Under the pieces are notes generated by a model. The model saw nothing but the letters and a program-made list of their open reading frames with translations, did not search any database and had not been told where the DNA came from. A DNA stretch of 64,000 nt from Talinum fruticosum (lineage: Eukaryota; Streptophyta; Magnoliopsida; Caryophyllales; Talinaceae): the NCBI GenBank assembly GCA_021018815.1, contig JAITYX010000048.1:2658501-2722500 (forward strand). Direction: 5' to 3'. The position numbers and the translations under genes were made by a program. Shown here one piece after another: positions 25,411 to 37,437 of the stretch. Position 1 is the stretch's first letter, and the number at the start of each line of letters is the position of its first letter.

Positions 25411-25904
25411 TTCAATAAAACATACAACCGAAGTGAATACATCAAAGCATCTAAATACATCACAACATTTAAATACATCAAAGTAAATACTACACATTAT
25501 ATGATATTCCTTTCACTTTATCACTCTTTTAACAATGGTTTTTTATCATATGACACAATTTGGAGAGAAGTTACATATTTATCGCCATCATTTACAAACG
25601 AAGACTAATATTATTTCATTTCTCTAACTTCTTTCTCATAAAAAAATTATATACAACAATTATACATAGTTAGTTCCAATAAAAATCTGTTTAGATTCAA
25701 ATAGTGTGATATACTAAAAATACTAAAAGTGCACAAGTTATACTATTGTATTTTTGGTGAAGTGAATATACCTTGTCACATCTTAAATAATATACTTTTG
25801 TTTTGTAGAAATAATATTACTATAATGAAGTAAAAATTTGATGTTATAATTAAAAAATAATAATTTTAGTTTATTGTAAATTTTTAATTCTAATTTATGA
25901 TGGG

Positions 25905-26490
25905 GAATGGGTCGGGTTAAAACAAAGTCAAAATTTCATTACTCGAACAAAATGGGTCGGTTACGCACACCCATGTCAATAATTTCTCGATCTGTTTGAA
26001 AATGCAATAAATATGCACATAAACCTCCTTAATGTACTAGAAGAGGTGAAATAAAAACACCAAAAACCTTAAACGAATCATTAACAAAATAAGTTATTAT
26101 TATTCAACTCATTATTAACCCCAACCTTTCATTGACTTTATTTAAACAGAGTCAAGCGGTCAAGTTGCTCGACTTAATGAGGTCTTCACAAAAATATCAT
26201 AATGAAAGTTTTTAATATTTCTTAACATTCTTTTTAGAAAATACAAATGCTATACTTTTCGTAGAATTATAGGCAATTTTAAGCAAAAATATGCTAGATT
26301 TTTATAATTAAAAAAGAAAAATAACCGATAAAAAGGATGTCTAAACCCGTTGGGTCAACCCAAAAACCGTATAACCCGATATACGACCGCCTGTATTTTA
26401 TCCAAACTTGAAATACACCTGACCCGTATTTTAGCGAACCCGAATACACCCGACTCGTATTTTACCCGCCCGCTCGAATTGACAATTCTA
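25905..26490. mobile_element. Remnants of hAT-like (CCCGAA)-type elements
   Basis: Two pieces (25905-25980 with GGGTCGGGTT and GGGTCGGTTACG; 26340-26490 with ACCCGTATT and CCCGCCCGCTCGAATTGACA) have the degenerate oligomer texture of E1-E6. Only right-hand ends can be guessed. The remainder of 25411-26850 is AT-rich with nothing recognisable. Confidence 0.35.
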
Positions 26491-26816
26491 CTCCAAAACA
26501 TGTAATTCCAATTTTTGGTGAAGTTTTGCTGTTTGAGATGACTGATGTATTTCACAGGTGTGTTTTGATATTTTAGACATTTCTTGAGTTCTTGAAATCG
26601 CGAGTATTATTTGTTTCTTAAAGATGGACTTCAACTCCCTTTTTAGGGTTTTTTTTGGGTGGCGTGGGGAGGAAGGGTTGGGAGAGGAATGAGGATATGT
26701 CCTAATCTGTTGATTGAATTTTACTCGAAGTCTCTATTTCCTGTGTTCAACATAGAGTAAATTCCCTTTCGATAATCAACTCTGTTGCTCGTTGGTGGTC
26801 TACAATACTTCTCATT

Positions 26817-27057
26817 AATGTGCTACAATTCAGGTTTTGGAGGAAAGGTAATAAAAGCCTATTAGCTCAATATGGGAGAGCATTTGTGCAATGACACAAA
26901 CAACGTGGGTTTGATTCCCATATAAATTGTCCGAAACACGGTTAGCTTGTGGCTTGAAGCATCTCGAAAGCTCAATGTCTAAGTAATAACCATATGGTTG
27001 CTAAGAACTCAATGTGCTAAAATTCAAGTTTTGTGGGAAAGGTAACAAAAGCCTATT
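26817..27057. repeat. 47-bp direct repeats flanking a tRNA-like insert
   Basis: The block starting AATGTGCTACAATTCAGG and ending GCCTATT at 26817-26863 recurs at 27011-27057 with a few changes. The tRNA-like sequence begins at the end of the first copy. This could be a tandem duplication, or an unusually long target duplication. Confidence 0.65.
26856..26928 (+). pseudogene. tRNA-like sequence (SINE head or tRNA pseudogene)
   Basis: A box TAGCTCAATATGGG (26863-26876) and B box GGTTTGATTCC (26908-26918) are correctly spaced. A D-arm (GCTC/GAGC), an anticodon-type arm (TTTGT/ACAAA) and a T-arm (GTGGG/CCCAT with a 7-nt loop) can be folded. The acceptor stem hardly pairs and the anticodon loop has the wrong length, so this is not a working tRNA. 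A tRNA-derived SINE head or an old tRNA copy fits best. Confidence 0.5.
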
Positions 27058-27289
27058 AAAGTCGTCTCAATATTACAACCCAAAAATGCAAAAATTGTTC
27101 TAAAAATAAAAAATTCTACTATAACTAAGAACTCAATAAGTTGAATTTTGCGGTCAAGCTTGTATAATCATTCTCTTTATTGATTACCATCCTTTTCTAC
27201 ATATTAGACTTGTCCAATACCCTGGCAGACCTCAAACTACACTAACACCAATTTTTATTAGCATCGTTAGCTTTAGTATTACCTGCACT

Positions 27290-27660
27290 TCCTTGATAAA
27301 AACATATTTAGAAGCTACTGAAACATATTCGAAGCTATTGAAATAAGCAAATTCAAAAAGCTCAATATGGCCAGAAATTGTACGAAACAAATTTGGAAAG
27401 CTCAATACGATCCGAAACATATTCAAAAGGTACTCGAAACAAATTCATAAAGCTCAATATGACAAGAAAGAAATTCAAAAATACTATATGGCTGGAAATT
27501 GCTCGAAACAAATTCAGTTAGCTCAATATGGCTTGAAACATATTCAAAAGCAACTGAAATAAATTCACAAAGCTCAGTATGGAAAAAAAAATTCAAAAAG
27601 CTCAATATAATCGGAAATTTCCTGAAACAAATTCAAAAAGCTCAATACAGCCCAGAATGA
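27290..27660. repeat. Diverged minisatellite, ~40-bp unit
   Basis: The unit AACAAATTCAAAAAGCTCAA followed by TATGGCCGGAAATTGCTCG-like bases repeats about eight to ten times with indels. Open frames on both strands are repeat translations. Confidence 0.65.
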
Positions 27661-28461
27661 TAAATTATCATTCTCAAATCCATTACCATGCTCAACCAAA
27701 CTCAACCGAACACAACATACAAAACTCAATTAGAAGCTACAAGATCCAATGCCCGAAATAATAATTTGCCATTCTGAAATCCATTGTCATACATACAAAA
27801 CTCCATTGTCATACTTACAAAACTCAACCTAACATAACATACAAGTTTGTAAATACAAGCTATTAAAATGCATACTCTTAGCAAGACTAAAACCGCGATT
27901 CTTCTCGTCTTAGATAACTTGAGGATAACTTGCTCATTTAGCACAACTACTCAACATCCTGAAATAAAGATTAAAATAACACATAATTAGCATGCAACAA
28001 GATTAAAATTTGATACAAAATAATATGAAGCAAGGATTTAACTACCTTAATTTATGAGGAGCTCTTTGTAGGGTAATTGCGGCTATCATGGTAAGCTTGT
28101 TGTCCACATGCTTTATGAAGTTTCAACCTCTTTGCTTGTTGCTCGATTGCTTTCTCTTTCCCACCTTTAATGTGTTTACCACTTCCTTTGGTGTTACATT
28201 GTTTAGGTGGGAGAATGTCTATTTGACTAGGAGTACTTGATCCAATAAATGACTCAAACTCATTTATTTTGCTTTCACTTGTAGTACCGCATTTAACTCA
28301 TTCACTTCTTTTAAGACATTCTAAATTCCTTTGCTAACAAAGACAAACTTTTCAGAGTTTCTTCTGGCAACTTGCATGCAATCTAAGAAGTCTAACCAAA
28401 TTCTTGAAATTTGATTGTCTTCATGGTCCATTTGAGAGAGCCTGTCTAGAAGGGTACCATG

Positions 28462-29003
28462 TAGGGATGGGAGTTATAATCCGGACCCAAACAATCCGCC
28501 CCAATTTTTTGGGTATGGGTATAAAAAATTAAATTTTTTAGTATGGGGTGGGTACGGGTTAAATGGGTTCGAGTATAGGGCGGGTACGGATATAGGGTTC
28601 ATCCGCCCGAACTCGAACCCATACTTGAATGTTTTTTTTTAAATAAAATTTGATAGGCAAGGGGTGAGCACTAGGCCAATTAATATGCTTTGTCATTTTA
28701 TTAGTATTATCGATGTATAATTATGTATTCATGATGGATGTAAGAGATTTTTGTATCTATTCATAACTAATGTCAAATTACGATAGTATAAAATCCGATG
28801 GATATTACTCGATGGGTGTTATTGTTTAAAATTTATACATACCCGAATGATACCCGATAGACCCAAAATATCCAATGGGTATAAGTATGGGGATAGATTT
28901 TAAAAACCCGATGGATATGGATATGGGTATGGAGACTATTTTAAAATAGGTATTGGTGCGGGTATAGCGTACCCACCTCGTACATGCCCTATGCCCATCC
29001 CTA
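28462..29003. mobile_element. hAT-like element E2 with (GGGTAT)-type arrays
   Basis: Ends TAGGGATGGGAG and TGCCCATCCCTA, flanked by gtaccatg (28454-28461) and ataccatc (29004-29011), 6 of 8 matching. Subterminal arrays are GGGTATGGG / ACCCGATGG-like. No coding capacity. It lies between the SWIM and C-terminal parts of the FAR1-type pseudogene. Confidence 0.75.
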
Positions 29004-29348
29004 ATACCATCCATACAAAAATTGGCTTCCTTGCCACCATTTTAATTCACCGGTTCAAAATATAATATGATGGAAATTCACGCAAAAACTTTCCTTTCAA
29101 AATACACAAAATGTGGCAATAAGGAATACCTTCGTATTCAAACATCTTGTATGAGTAATGACTTACATGGATGGAGGGGTCATATATAACTTGCCTTTTA
29201 ATCTACTATGGTAATTACTAGCCCCTCGTCAATTACTTCTTTCTCCTTAACCTCACACTCCATACAAGCATTCCGGAGTTCATTTTGAAACTTATAAAAA
29301 TTAGCATAAGTAAAGATTTCAATATAGGTACTGAAGTAGAGGTATTCT

Positions 29349-29963
29349 TAAACCTGGAAAAATTGATTCGAACCAAATGGGTCAACACGAACGACCCGAA
29401 ACCCAAATCGAACCGACATCCGAAACAGCTTGAACCGATTTTGACTCGAAAATCGAAATGAACCGAACCAACCCAAAATCTAATGAACCTGATTCCAACC
29501 CGAATCGAAATGACCCGAACCGACCCGAAATATGATTGACCTGATTACGAACCGAACCCAAAATAACCCGAACCGAATTACACCCGGATCGATTTAACCC
29601 GAATAAAAGTGACCTAACCAACATTTTTTTGTTGGGTCTCTTATGATGGACTTTTGTGCCTATAGTAGTACAAATTTTTTGGTGGGTATAATTTTGAATG
29701 GATTTTGACCTAAAAGTGACCCGATTACTACCCAAAGTTGACCCGATCCGAAATTAACCCGAACCGAACCCGAACTTGACTCGAACGAGATTGACCTGAA
29801 TTTGAACCGAACCGAAGTTGACCCGAACCAAAACCAAACGAACCCGAACAAGATCGACCCGAAGTTGACCCGAACCCAAAACCGAACTAGACCTAAACAA
29901 GATCAACCCGAAGTTAACTCGAACCAAACTAACCCGAACCGAATGACCCAATTGCCAGGTATA
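29349..29963. mobile_element. hAT-like element E3 with (CCGAAC)-type arrays
   Basis: Ends TAAACCTGGAAAAATTG and CAATTGCCAGGTATA, flanked by ggtattct (29341-29348) and ggtattat (29964-29971), 7 of 8 matching. Almost the whole body is a degenerate ACCCGAACCGA array, with a short unique centre near 29600-29700. Open frames rich in Arg/Gly/Ser or Asn/Pro are array translations. It splits the FAR1-type pseudogene. Confidence 0.8.
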
Positions 29964-30283
29964 GGTATTATTATCCTCCTACAATGACCATACATTTGCA
30001 ACTCCACTGCACTTTCAAATTGCGACCAAAACTCAACCAAACTCAAATGTGGATTAGTGAAATTGATAAACAATAGATTCTAACGTTCAAATCTGGATGT
30101 AGTTCCGAACATTTCTCCCACAAACAAATCCCTAATATAGGCACGTATGCACCCTTCTCGAATATGAAACAATGACACAACCGCCTATTAGTATGATATA
30201 CAAACTCTTCGATAACAATTTTCTATCTTTTTTCAAATTCTATTGGAGTCTTAGAGTTGTACACACATGATTTCACTACTACA

Positions 30284-30660
30284 AAATTGTTCATTAGCGA
30301 CGGAACAGTTCCGTTGCCAAACAACGACAAAATCAACGACGGAAACAGACAAAAAGTAGCAAGTGCGTCAAACAACGACGAAATTAGCGACGGAAATCCG
30401 TTTCCGTCACTATTTCCCAAATAGCAACGAAATAGTCCGTCACTATCAGGAATAGCGACGGATTATTCCGTCGCAAATCCGTAGCTAACTGAATAAAAAT
30501 TTCCAGATCTAGCACAAATAAAAAAACTAAAATAAAATAAATTTTTCAGTTAATGACGGAATTTTGCTTCCTCGGTCCGTCGCTAACTAAAAAATTAAGT
30601 TAGCAACGGATCAGCGATGGAATATTCCGTAACTAACCTGATATAAGTTTTAGATCCGGG
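30284..30660. repeat. CACTA-1 left subterminal TAGCGACGGA array
   Basis: Many direct and inverted copies of an AGCGACGGA/TCCGTCGCTA core, the usual arrangement of CACTA transposase-binding subterminal repeats. Confidence 0.75.
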
Positions 30661-31546
30661 CTTTCGGCCAAACCGAGAGAAGCAAAACCGGGAGAGAGAG
30701 AGCGAGTGCGATAGAGCGAGAGAAATACCCAACCGCTGGCCGTCCGCTACCGCCATCGGCCGCTACCCCCGCTACCGTCCGTCGCCCGCGCAGACGTTTA
30801 TCGTCGCTGCCTGTCGATCCGCTACCCTTCTATTCGTGAAGTTTGGCCGGAGGAGTTGAGGGATGGGGGAGGAGACTGTCGTTGCTACTCGTCGGGCATG
30901 CCGCCGGTCCTGTCGTCGCCATTTCCACCGCCGTCTAACAAGTGTTTCAAGGTAGTGTTTTCTTCATTGTTGTTGGATTTAGGGTTTTGAATAATTTAGT
31001 ATAAATTGATAATTTTATATAATTTGATGCAAATTAATATTCTTTGGGAATGAATTTGAAATTAAAAATGTGCAATTGTGTGATTTATGTATATAAAATG
31101 AATTTGTTGAAAGAAATTGTTGAAGTTGAAAGAAATATTGTTTGTGATTTATGTGTAATTGTTTATGGTTTATTTATAAATTTATTGAACTTCGACAATT
31201 TATCAATAGATAGTGGTTAATTGTGTGAAATTAGAAATAAAATTATTGTTGTAAATTTTGAAATAATTTTATAAATTATATTTGTGTGTGAGTTAATTTA
31301 TACTAATTAGGTAGAAATAATGTAATGAATTTTATTTGTGTGAGTTCATTTATACTAATTAGGTATGGTTATTTTAATGGTGAAATAAATAATTAAGAGC
31401 AAAATATAGAAATTAAAGAAATTTATGTATAAGAAAAGTGTATGTTCAATGCATAATGGTTATATATTATGTTCATTAGACTAAAGAAAGGTAATCATAA
31501 CATCTCCATGTATTGATTAATAACTAATAATTGAATAAATTGTTAA

Positions 31547-32183
31547 ATGTCAATCAAAATATATATGGACGGGCCTACGCATTATAGATGGATGTATCGT
31601 AAGTTATTACCTGGTAGAGTTGGGTATAGACAAGAGTTTTTAGACGGGGTTGAGGAGTTTGATGCACATGCTAGAAGTCAATCAGAATTTGTACATAATC
31701 AAGAATATAGGTGTCCATGTCGCAAATGCAAAAATCGGAAGTACAAGGATCCCGAAGAAATTAAGTTATATCTTTATCAATATGGTTTTCTTCCAAACTA
31801 TTGGTATTGGACAAGTCAAGGAGAAATAGATCCTCATTTATATGAGGATGGTGGTATGGCTTCTAATATATTCAACGACGAAAGTGGCTCCAATCATATG
31901 AACTACGGCGATGTAGAATCAAATATCGATCGTATGAATGATATGGTCACAGTATGCCATGATGTCAAATCAAGGCTCTACAAGTGTGCCTCCAAATACC
32001 AATGCCCACTCTTTCTTTAATACGGTTGAGGCTACACAACGACATTTATGGGAAGGAAATCAAACTCACACCGAGTTGTCCGCAACCGTTAGACTGTTGA
32101 GCATCAAATCCGACTACAACATGCCTCAAAATTGCTTTAATGAGATTGTACAACTTATGTTATTTTATATTGAATCACTTTAA
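31547..32183 (+). pseudogene. CACTA transposase-associated domain, TNP2 truncated
   Basis: From 31547 the frame reads a domain of the Transpos_assoc type found at the N-terminus of TNP2 proteins. It has an early WMYRKLLPGRVGYRQEFLDG block and a cysteine cluster YRCPCRKCKNRKYKD, then LYLYQYGFLPNYWYWTSQGE. After a frame change near 31960, ATQRHLWEGNQTHTELSATV starts the next TNP2 region, which breaks off at about 32180. The DDE catalytic part (Transposase_21) is absent, apparently lost by internal deletion. Confidence 0.78.
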
Positions 32184-32408
32184 TTTATGTTGTAATCAAA
32201 TTAATTCTTATTAATGTATTGAAGATGAAACAACTTACATTGAGTAATGCGTAATCTCTTAATAGAAGAATATTTATAACTAATGTTTGCGTGTTGTTCA
32301 CTAACGTGTACTTTCTTAATGCGTATTTGAAGGTGCAACAATTTTATATAATTCGTCTTTAACCGTTGGATGTTTACTAATGTTTATGTGTTGCTTATGT
32401 TAGGAATT

Positions 32409-34809
32409 ATGGAACGAGGTAGAGGCAAGTTGAAAGATCAGCAACTTGGGGAAGGGTTAGAAACAACATCAACACCGATGGTGAAGGTGACAATGTAAAT
32501 ACTTCTATCCCCCTCCAAACCCTCCTTACTTTCAATCTCCTGTAGGTGGAGCACTCTCTCCACACTCCCCTTATAACCAAACTCCTATAGGTGGGTCATT
32601 TATCCCAAACCCTCCTTATTTCCAACCTCCAATAGGTAGAACTCCAAACATCCCGCATACCGCTGGCAAAAATTCTGGTTCGGGTCAATTCGAGTTCGGA
32701 CAATTCGGACATTCGGATAAAAATACCATACCTGGACCCTGTACAAATTGTAGATTCGAACGCCTGCCCGGACCCGAACCCGAACCCGAATGTTTGAATG
32801 TCCGAATTTGTGATACGAACTTTTAAAAATTGAACGGAAATTATGTATGTGACCGAACTCGAACCCGAATATCCGAATATTTTATTAAAAATTTTGTAGA
32901 ATATGGACTAAATTATACCTAAACCCGAATGATCTGGATGTCCAAACTCGGTTGTACGAATTTGTCCGAACCTCGAATAAGACACAAAATTCGAACAACC
33001 CGTACCCAAATTACAAAACCCGAACCCCGAACCCCGACTCAAGTTTCAATTCGGACATGACCGATTGTTCGCCTTTAAAATTCGGACAAAAATTTTGTGA
33101 TTGGACCCGTTTTTGGGTCGGACAAATTCGCACTACCGGGTCAAACGAATTTTTGCTAGCGCTAATCCCGCACATCCCTCAAATGAAAACTCCAATGGGG
33201 GAGATCTGTACAACTCATTTCCACATTCTCGGCATGCTTCTTTGTACTCGAACCCGCCCCATATGTACTCATATAACCAATATGGTACGACATTTATACC
33301 ACAAATCAACATTAGAGCCGAACAAAGGCCTACCAATGATGGTGCAACCGATGCAGGCGATGAGCATGCTAGTGAGCTTGAATCAAACAATGCTAGTAGC
33401 CGATTAAAGATTCGCATTGAGCCGGATGGTGAAGGGTAAGTGTAATAATAAGTAATAAAATTAAATAAACTTAATAGAAGAATATTATAACTAATTGTTT
33501 TGTATGTTTCTTGATTAGGTTCTTTCCTATTGATAAAGTGGTGAGCACGATTTCCCACATCTTCCAAAGTAAGTATGATGGATCATGGCCTTCATGGGGT
33601 AAAGTTCCTCGATCACAACGAGATCTTTAGTTTCTAAGTTCAAGGTAATGACAAATCTTTAGTTTTCTGAATTTGAGGTAACCTAATGACTTATTATGTA
33701 TGTTTGAGCATTATATTATATTTTTATAACTTATAAACTACTTTTTCATTTATACAGAAATTTTACACTTGGTCTCCAGCCGATGAAGTCCAAATATAAC
33801 GAAATTTTGAGAAGAAAGGAAGTGATCGATTGAAGGACTTCATGCTTAAAAACAAAAAAAAAACTAAAAAGAACTCGATATGGTTGGGTGACAACTACTT
33901 GGAAAGAGTTGTTAGAATACTTGGGAAACCGATGAGTACAAGAAGTTCCGTGAGCATGCTCGGAAAAACCGCAATGTTGATCAAGGTGGACTTGGTTCAT
34001 CGTTTCATACTTATGGCTCAATCCCTATGACAGAGCATAAACGGCGATTGGTACATACCCTTTTAATGATTACGCATGCAACTACTAACATGTTCAAATT
34101 AGTAAATTGAATGTCTAATAACTTTTTGTATTTAGATGAAGAAGCTTAAAGGCGTTCTTCCTCTACCGACCCAACCTTTTTACGAACCCACAAGACCAAA
34201 AAGGACCAATGGGTTGACCAGAAATCCAAGGCCATTTATGTGAGTTACCTTATATATGCAATTTTTAAGTTTTTCAATATAAGGTCTTCTTTGACAACCT
34301 TTGATAATTACATGCCTCAAAAATTCATATATTATTCAAGAAAAGTTTGAAAAAGAGTGGGAAGAGTTGCAAAACACTCAACCCACTCAACCTTGTACCG
34401 ATGATCTTAACTCGGAAGAGGATCATGTGTCCACCCTTTCACGACATGAGTTGTAGGTAAAAGCCAATGCAAACAAGAAAGGTCGCATTTATGGACTTGG
34501 ATCTTAGGCAAAAAGTTAAAAACACCATGTCATGTCTTTCAAATCACTGCAAGTTGCTATTCCGGATGACTCAAATTTGAGAGCAATAGTGCAAAACTTA
34601 ACTTCGAGTTAAATCAATGGATTGAGCATGCTCGTGTGCTTGTGTTGGAAAATAGGAAGCTCAAAGAAAAGGTTGAGAGTTTCACTGGGCCAATAGCATG
34701 CTTCACTAAATTTATGAAATCTCAGCAAGTATCTGGATCTCACCCTAGAGCGAGTACAAGGACAAGAGGAAGAGGAAAAGGAAGAGTGAGGACCCTTAAT
34801 TCGTTATGA
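32409..34809 (+). pseudogene. En/Spm second-gene (Ptta/TNPA-like) remnant
   Basis: A start at 32409 (MERGRGKLKDQQLGEGLE) is followed by exon-like blocks of a plant Ptta/En/Spm protein. These are a proline-rich part (32500-32657), RIEPDGEG at 33430, FPIDKVVSTISHIFQSKYDG (33520-33580), a SWGKVP block, a KFTW/PADEV block (33757-33800), an HRF-type block near 34000, LKGVLPLPTQP (34145-34180) and a coiled-coil C-terminus (34610-34800). Frame changes and insertion of hAT element E4 break it. The same C-terminal part recurs in CACTA-2 at 63390-64000. Confidence 0.6.
32658..33164. mobile_element. hAT-like element E4 inside CACTA-1
   Basis: Ends TACCGCTGGCAAAAATTC and GAATTTTTGCTAGCGCTA (inverted), flanked by a perfect 8-bp duplication atcccgca (32650-32657, 33165-33172). 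The body is a TTCGGACAATTCGG / CCCGAACCCGAA array. Non-coding. It inserted in the second gene of CACTA-1, so it is younger than the formation of that element. Confidence 0.88.
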
Positions 34810-35109
34810 TCGGAACTTGTGTTTATTAGTGAACATTTTGCGAACTTTTGAATTATTTGTTTATGGTTGTTTGTGAACTTTTGTATGGTTATTTTTGTGA
34901 ACTTGTGAAGTGGTTCTAAATGTGTTTGGATTGTTTATGGTTGTGAAATATATGTTGGATTTGTATATCCAATTTGCGAGAACACCTTGTGTGTAGTGTA
35001 CGTTGTGGCATATGTAAATGTCAAATGTAATTGTGACATATGTGAATGCTGGATTTGTATATCCATTCACATTTTTTTGTATTAGTTTGCCAAAAAAATA
35101 GGAAAAAAT

Positions 35110-35500
35110 ATTGTCGATTTCGACCAAACAGCGATGGACTAGCGATGGAGGAATAGCGACGGAACAACAATGGAACAACGACGGATTAGCGATAGAACAA
35201 TGACGAAACAACAACGGAATTCGTGACATGAACAATAGAAGTCAGCAACGACATTTCGAATATTTTGTCGTTGACTTTAGCGCCAGAATGATCTCGGAGA
35301 CGGAATAAACTTTTCCGTCGCCGACTGGAGCAGACTATGGAATGCGGTCCCGTCGCTGTTCGGTCGCTAGTTAGCAATGGATTCGGAAAATGTCAGTCGC
35401 TAACTTTTAACGACTCGGTAAATAGCGACGGATGTGTTCCGTCGCTAATTTGAAAATTTCGTCGCTATTTTACATTTTTCCGTCGCTATTCATCAGCTTT
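35110..35500. repeat. CACTA-1 right subterminal TAGCGACGGA array
   Basis: Mirror of the left array: AGCGACGGA and TCCGTCGCTA cores in both orientations up to the right terminal repeat. Confidence 0.75.
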
Positions 35501-37202
35501 TCTAGTAGTGTATAAATCGAGCAAAAAATCATCGTTACTATTCAAAGAGTCGACCTTCTCCGATAATTTCTTCATGATATGCCAAATATAGAACCTATGA
35601 GTAGTCGATGGAAATTTTGCTTATATTGCTACTTTCATGACAGGATCTTGATCACTAATAAGGCAAACAGGCATGTAACCCCTATTGCATCTAAAAATTT
35701 ATCAAAAAATTACATAAATGATTATGCTTTTTCATCCTAAAAATACAAGTCCAAATGTAACACATAACCTATGGTTATCCAACCCAGATGAATGGAATAA
35801 AGATCATTTTGTATCCGTTTGTGTCATATATTGTATCAAAAGAGAAACAACACCATATGGGGACACCCAAAACACATGTTTAAGTGTACTATCAACATCT
35901 ATCTCATATGCAAAAGAAAATGATGGATGAACATCTTGCTTCCACTTAAAAGTCTCAATAAACATTTATGCGTCGGAATCTTCGATAAATGTTTTCAAGT
36001 CTCTTTGAAAAATTTTCAAATCTTGTTTACCACAACCAACATTTACAAAGCCACCAACTTGCTCCTTAATAATTCGGTGAGCTTTAGAAGAACCAATATT
36101 GGCATGAGCAAAAGATTTGAATAAAGTCTTATGCACACTAGTAACACTCCTATTAGAATTTAACATATGATGCTTCCTAAGAGTTGCAAGTTAATTTGTA
36201 TCACCTTCATAAAATTTAAAAAGCACATATCTTCCATCATCATTTCTTTTGAAACCAACCATTGCACTACAGCCCTTCCTAGTCAACTTCACTTTCCTAT
36301 TAACGTTGGCTTTGGTTCAAGTTCTTCTAAACCCTTATTTAGAGAAAATATTATACTTTTAGAAACCTTCTTTATTTTTCTCAAATTTTCATTTACGAAT
36401 GCTAAAACCAACACAAGGAGCATAAGTTTTATAGAATTTCTCACATTTTTTCGAATTGACAAAATCTAATTCTTGTTTTGGTTTCAACTCCTAATCACAA
36501 TTCGGTATCCATTTTTTGATAACATGTGTAGGATTTATGCACTTTTCAAGTATTTCATCTTCTTCAATAGGTGTTTACCTGTTATAACCTAAGAAAGTAA
36601 TGAAATAAAAGATTATTAGATAAATTTATTCTTAATATTATTTCAACTAGGCAGTAATTTTCTACAAGAGTGGCCAAATTATTGCAAAATAATATAAACA
36701 CAAAACAAGTAACAATTATTTCAAACACCATATATATAAATTTACAAATGAAACAAGATGCTTACTTGCAGCTTCGATGGTGACGAATCGAAGGGAAATT
36801 TTTTGGCGACAGCTCCAAATTTTCATTGTTTATCTTATAATTTTCTTATGTCAAATCCATGTCCAAATCAAGGGCAAAAAGATGATCCATACTTCAGTTG
36901 AGAGAGAGAGAGACGACGCGGAAGCAAGGTGGGCGGATGCTAGAGTCGGGTGGGCGGCGGACAGCTGCTAGAGATAGGTCGGCGGTGGGCGGGTTACGAC
37001 GAGAGGAATGTCCGAGAGTGAGAGAGAAGTGATGAAGCAAGGATGGAGAATTTGGGAAATGTCGATAGCAATTACTGAGTCCTCCCTCCTTAATTAATTT
37101 ATTTATTTTAAAGAAAATTATAAAAATCTCTTTTAATTTAAATCATTAGATCAAGATTGAATGGTCGGGATTAAAAATGTTTACCTAATGGGTAGAGTGA
37201 CA

Positions 37203-37408
<206 letters not shown>

Positions 37409-37437
37409 ATGATGCACAAATTTTAAAATTTTACTAG

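Larger units (their letters stand above)
30274..35510 (+). mobile_element. CACTA element 1 (En/Spm type), 5.2 kb
   Basis: Terminal inverted repeats CACTACTACAAAA and TTTTCTAGTAGTG; the 3-bp flanks (ttt, tat) do not match. Subterminal regions (30290-30660, 35110-35500) are packed with TAGCGACGGA in both orientations. Inside are a GC-rich leader with an intron-like start (30660-30960), a transposase-associated domain fragment and a second En/Spm gene. The catalytic TNP2 domain is missing, so the copy is non-autonomous. It interrupts the MULE domain of the FAR1-type pseudogene. Confidence 0.88.
28040..37000 (-). pseudogene. FAR1/FHY3-type (MULE-derived) gene, interrupted
   Basis: Read on the minus strand, the order is that of FAR1-related proteins. 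A WRKY-GCM1-like DNA-binding domain lies at about 36480-36000, ending HIIKEQVGGF-like then QDLKIFQRDLKTF. A MULE transposase domain follows at 35930-35511 (DQDPVMKVAI, then HIMKKLSEKV) and resumes at 30273-29972. A SWIM zinc finger lies at about 29340-29004 (YCHILCILKGKF-like in shifted frames). The C-terminal KGSGKHIKGGKEKA block and CGQQAYHDSRN knuckle lie at 28461-28040. Several stops are present, and CACTA-1, E3 and E2 sit inside. A purine- and GC-rich stretch (36890-37050) is the likely 5' end. Host FRS gene versus MULE transposase copy cannot be decided. Confidence 0.72.

Noticed and set aside
27290..27660. Regular repeats considered as a CRISPR array
   Set aside because: Units are contiguous and diverged without spacers, in a plant nuclear context.
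29660..29987. Frames rich in Val/Gly/Phe/Arg or Asn/Pro
   Set aside because: Translations of the CCGAAC array of element E3.
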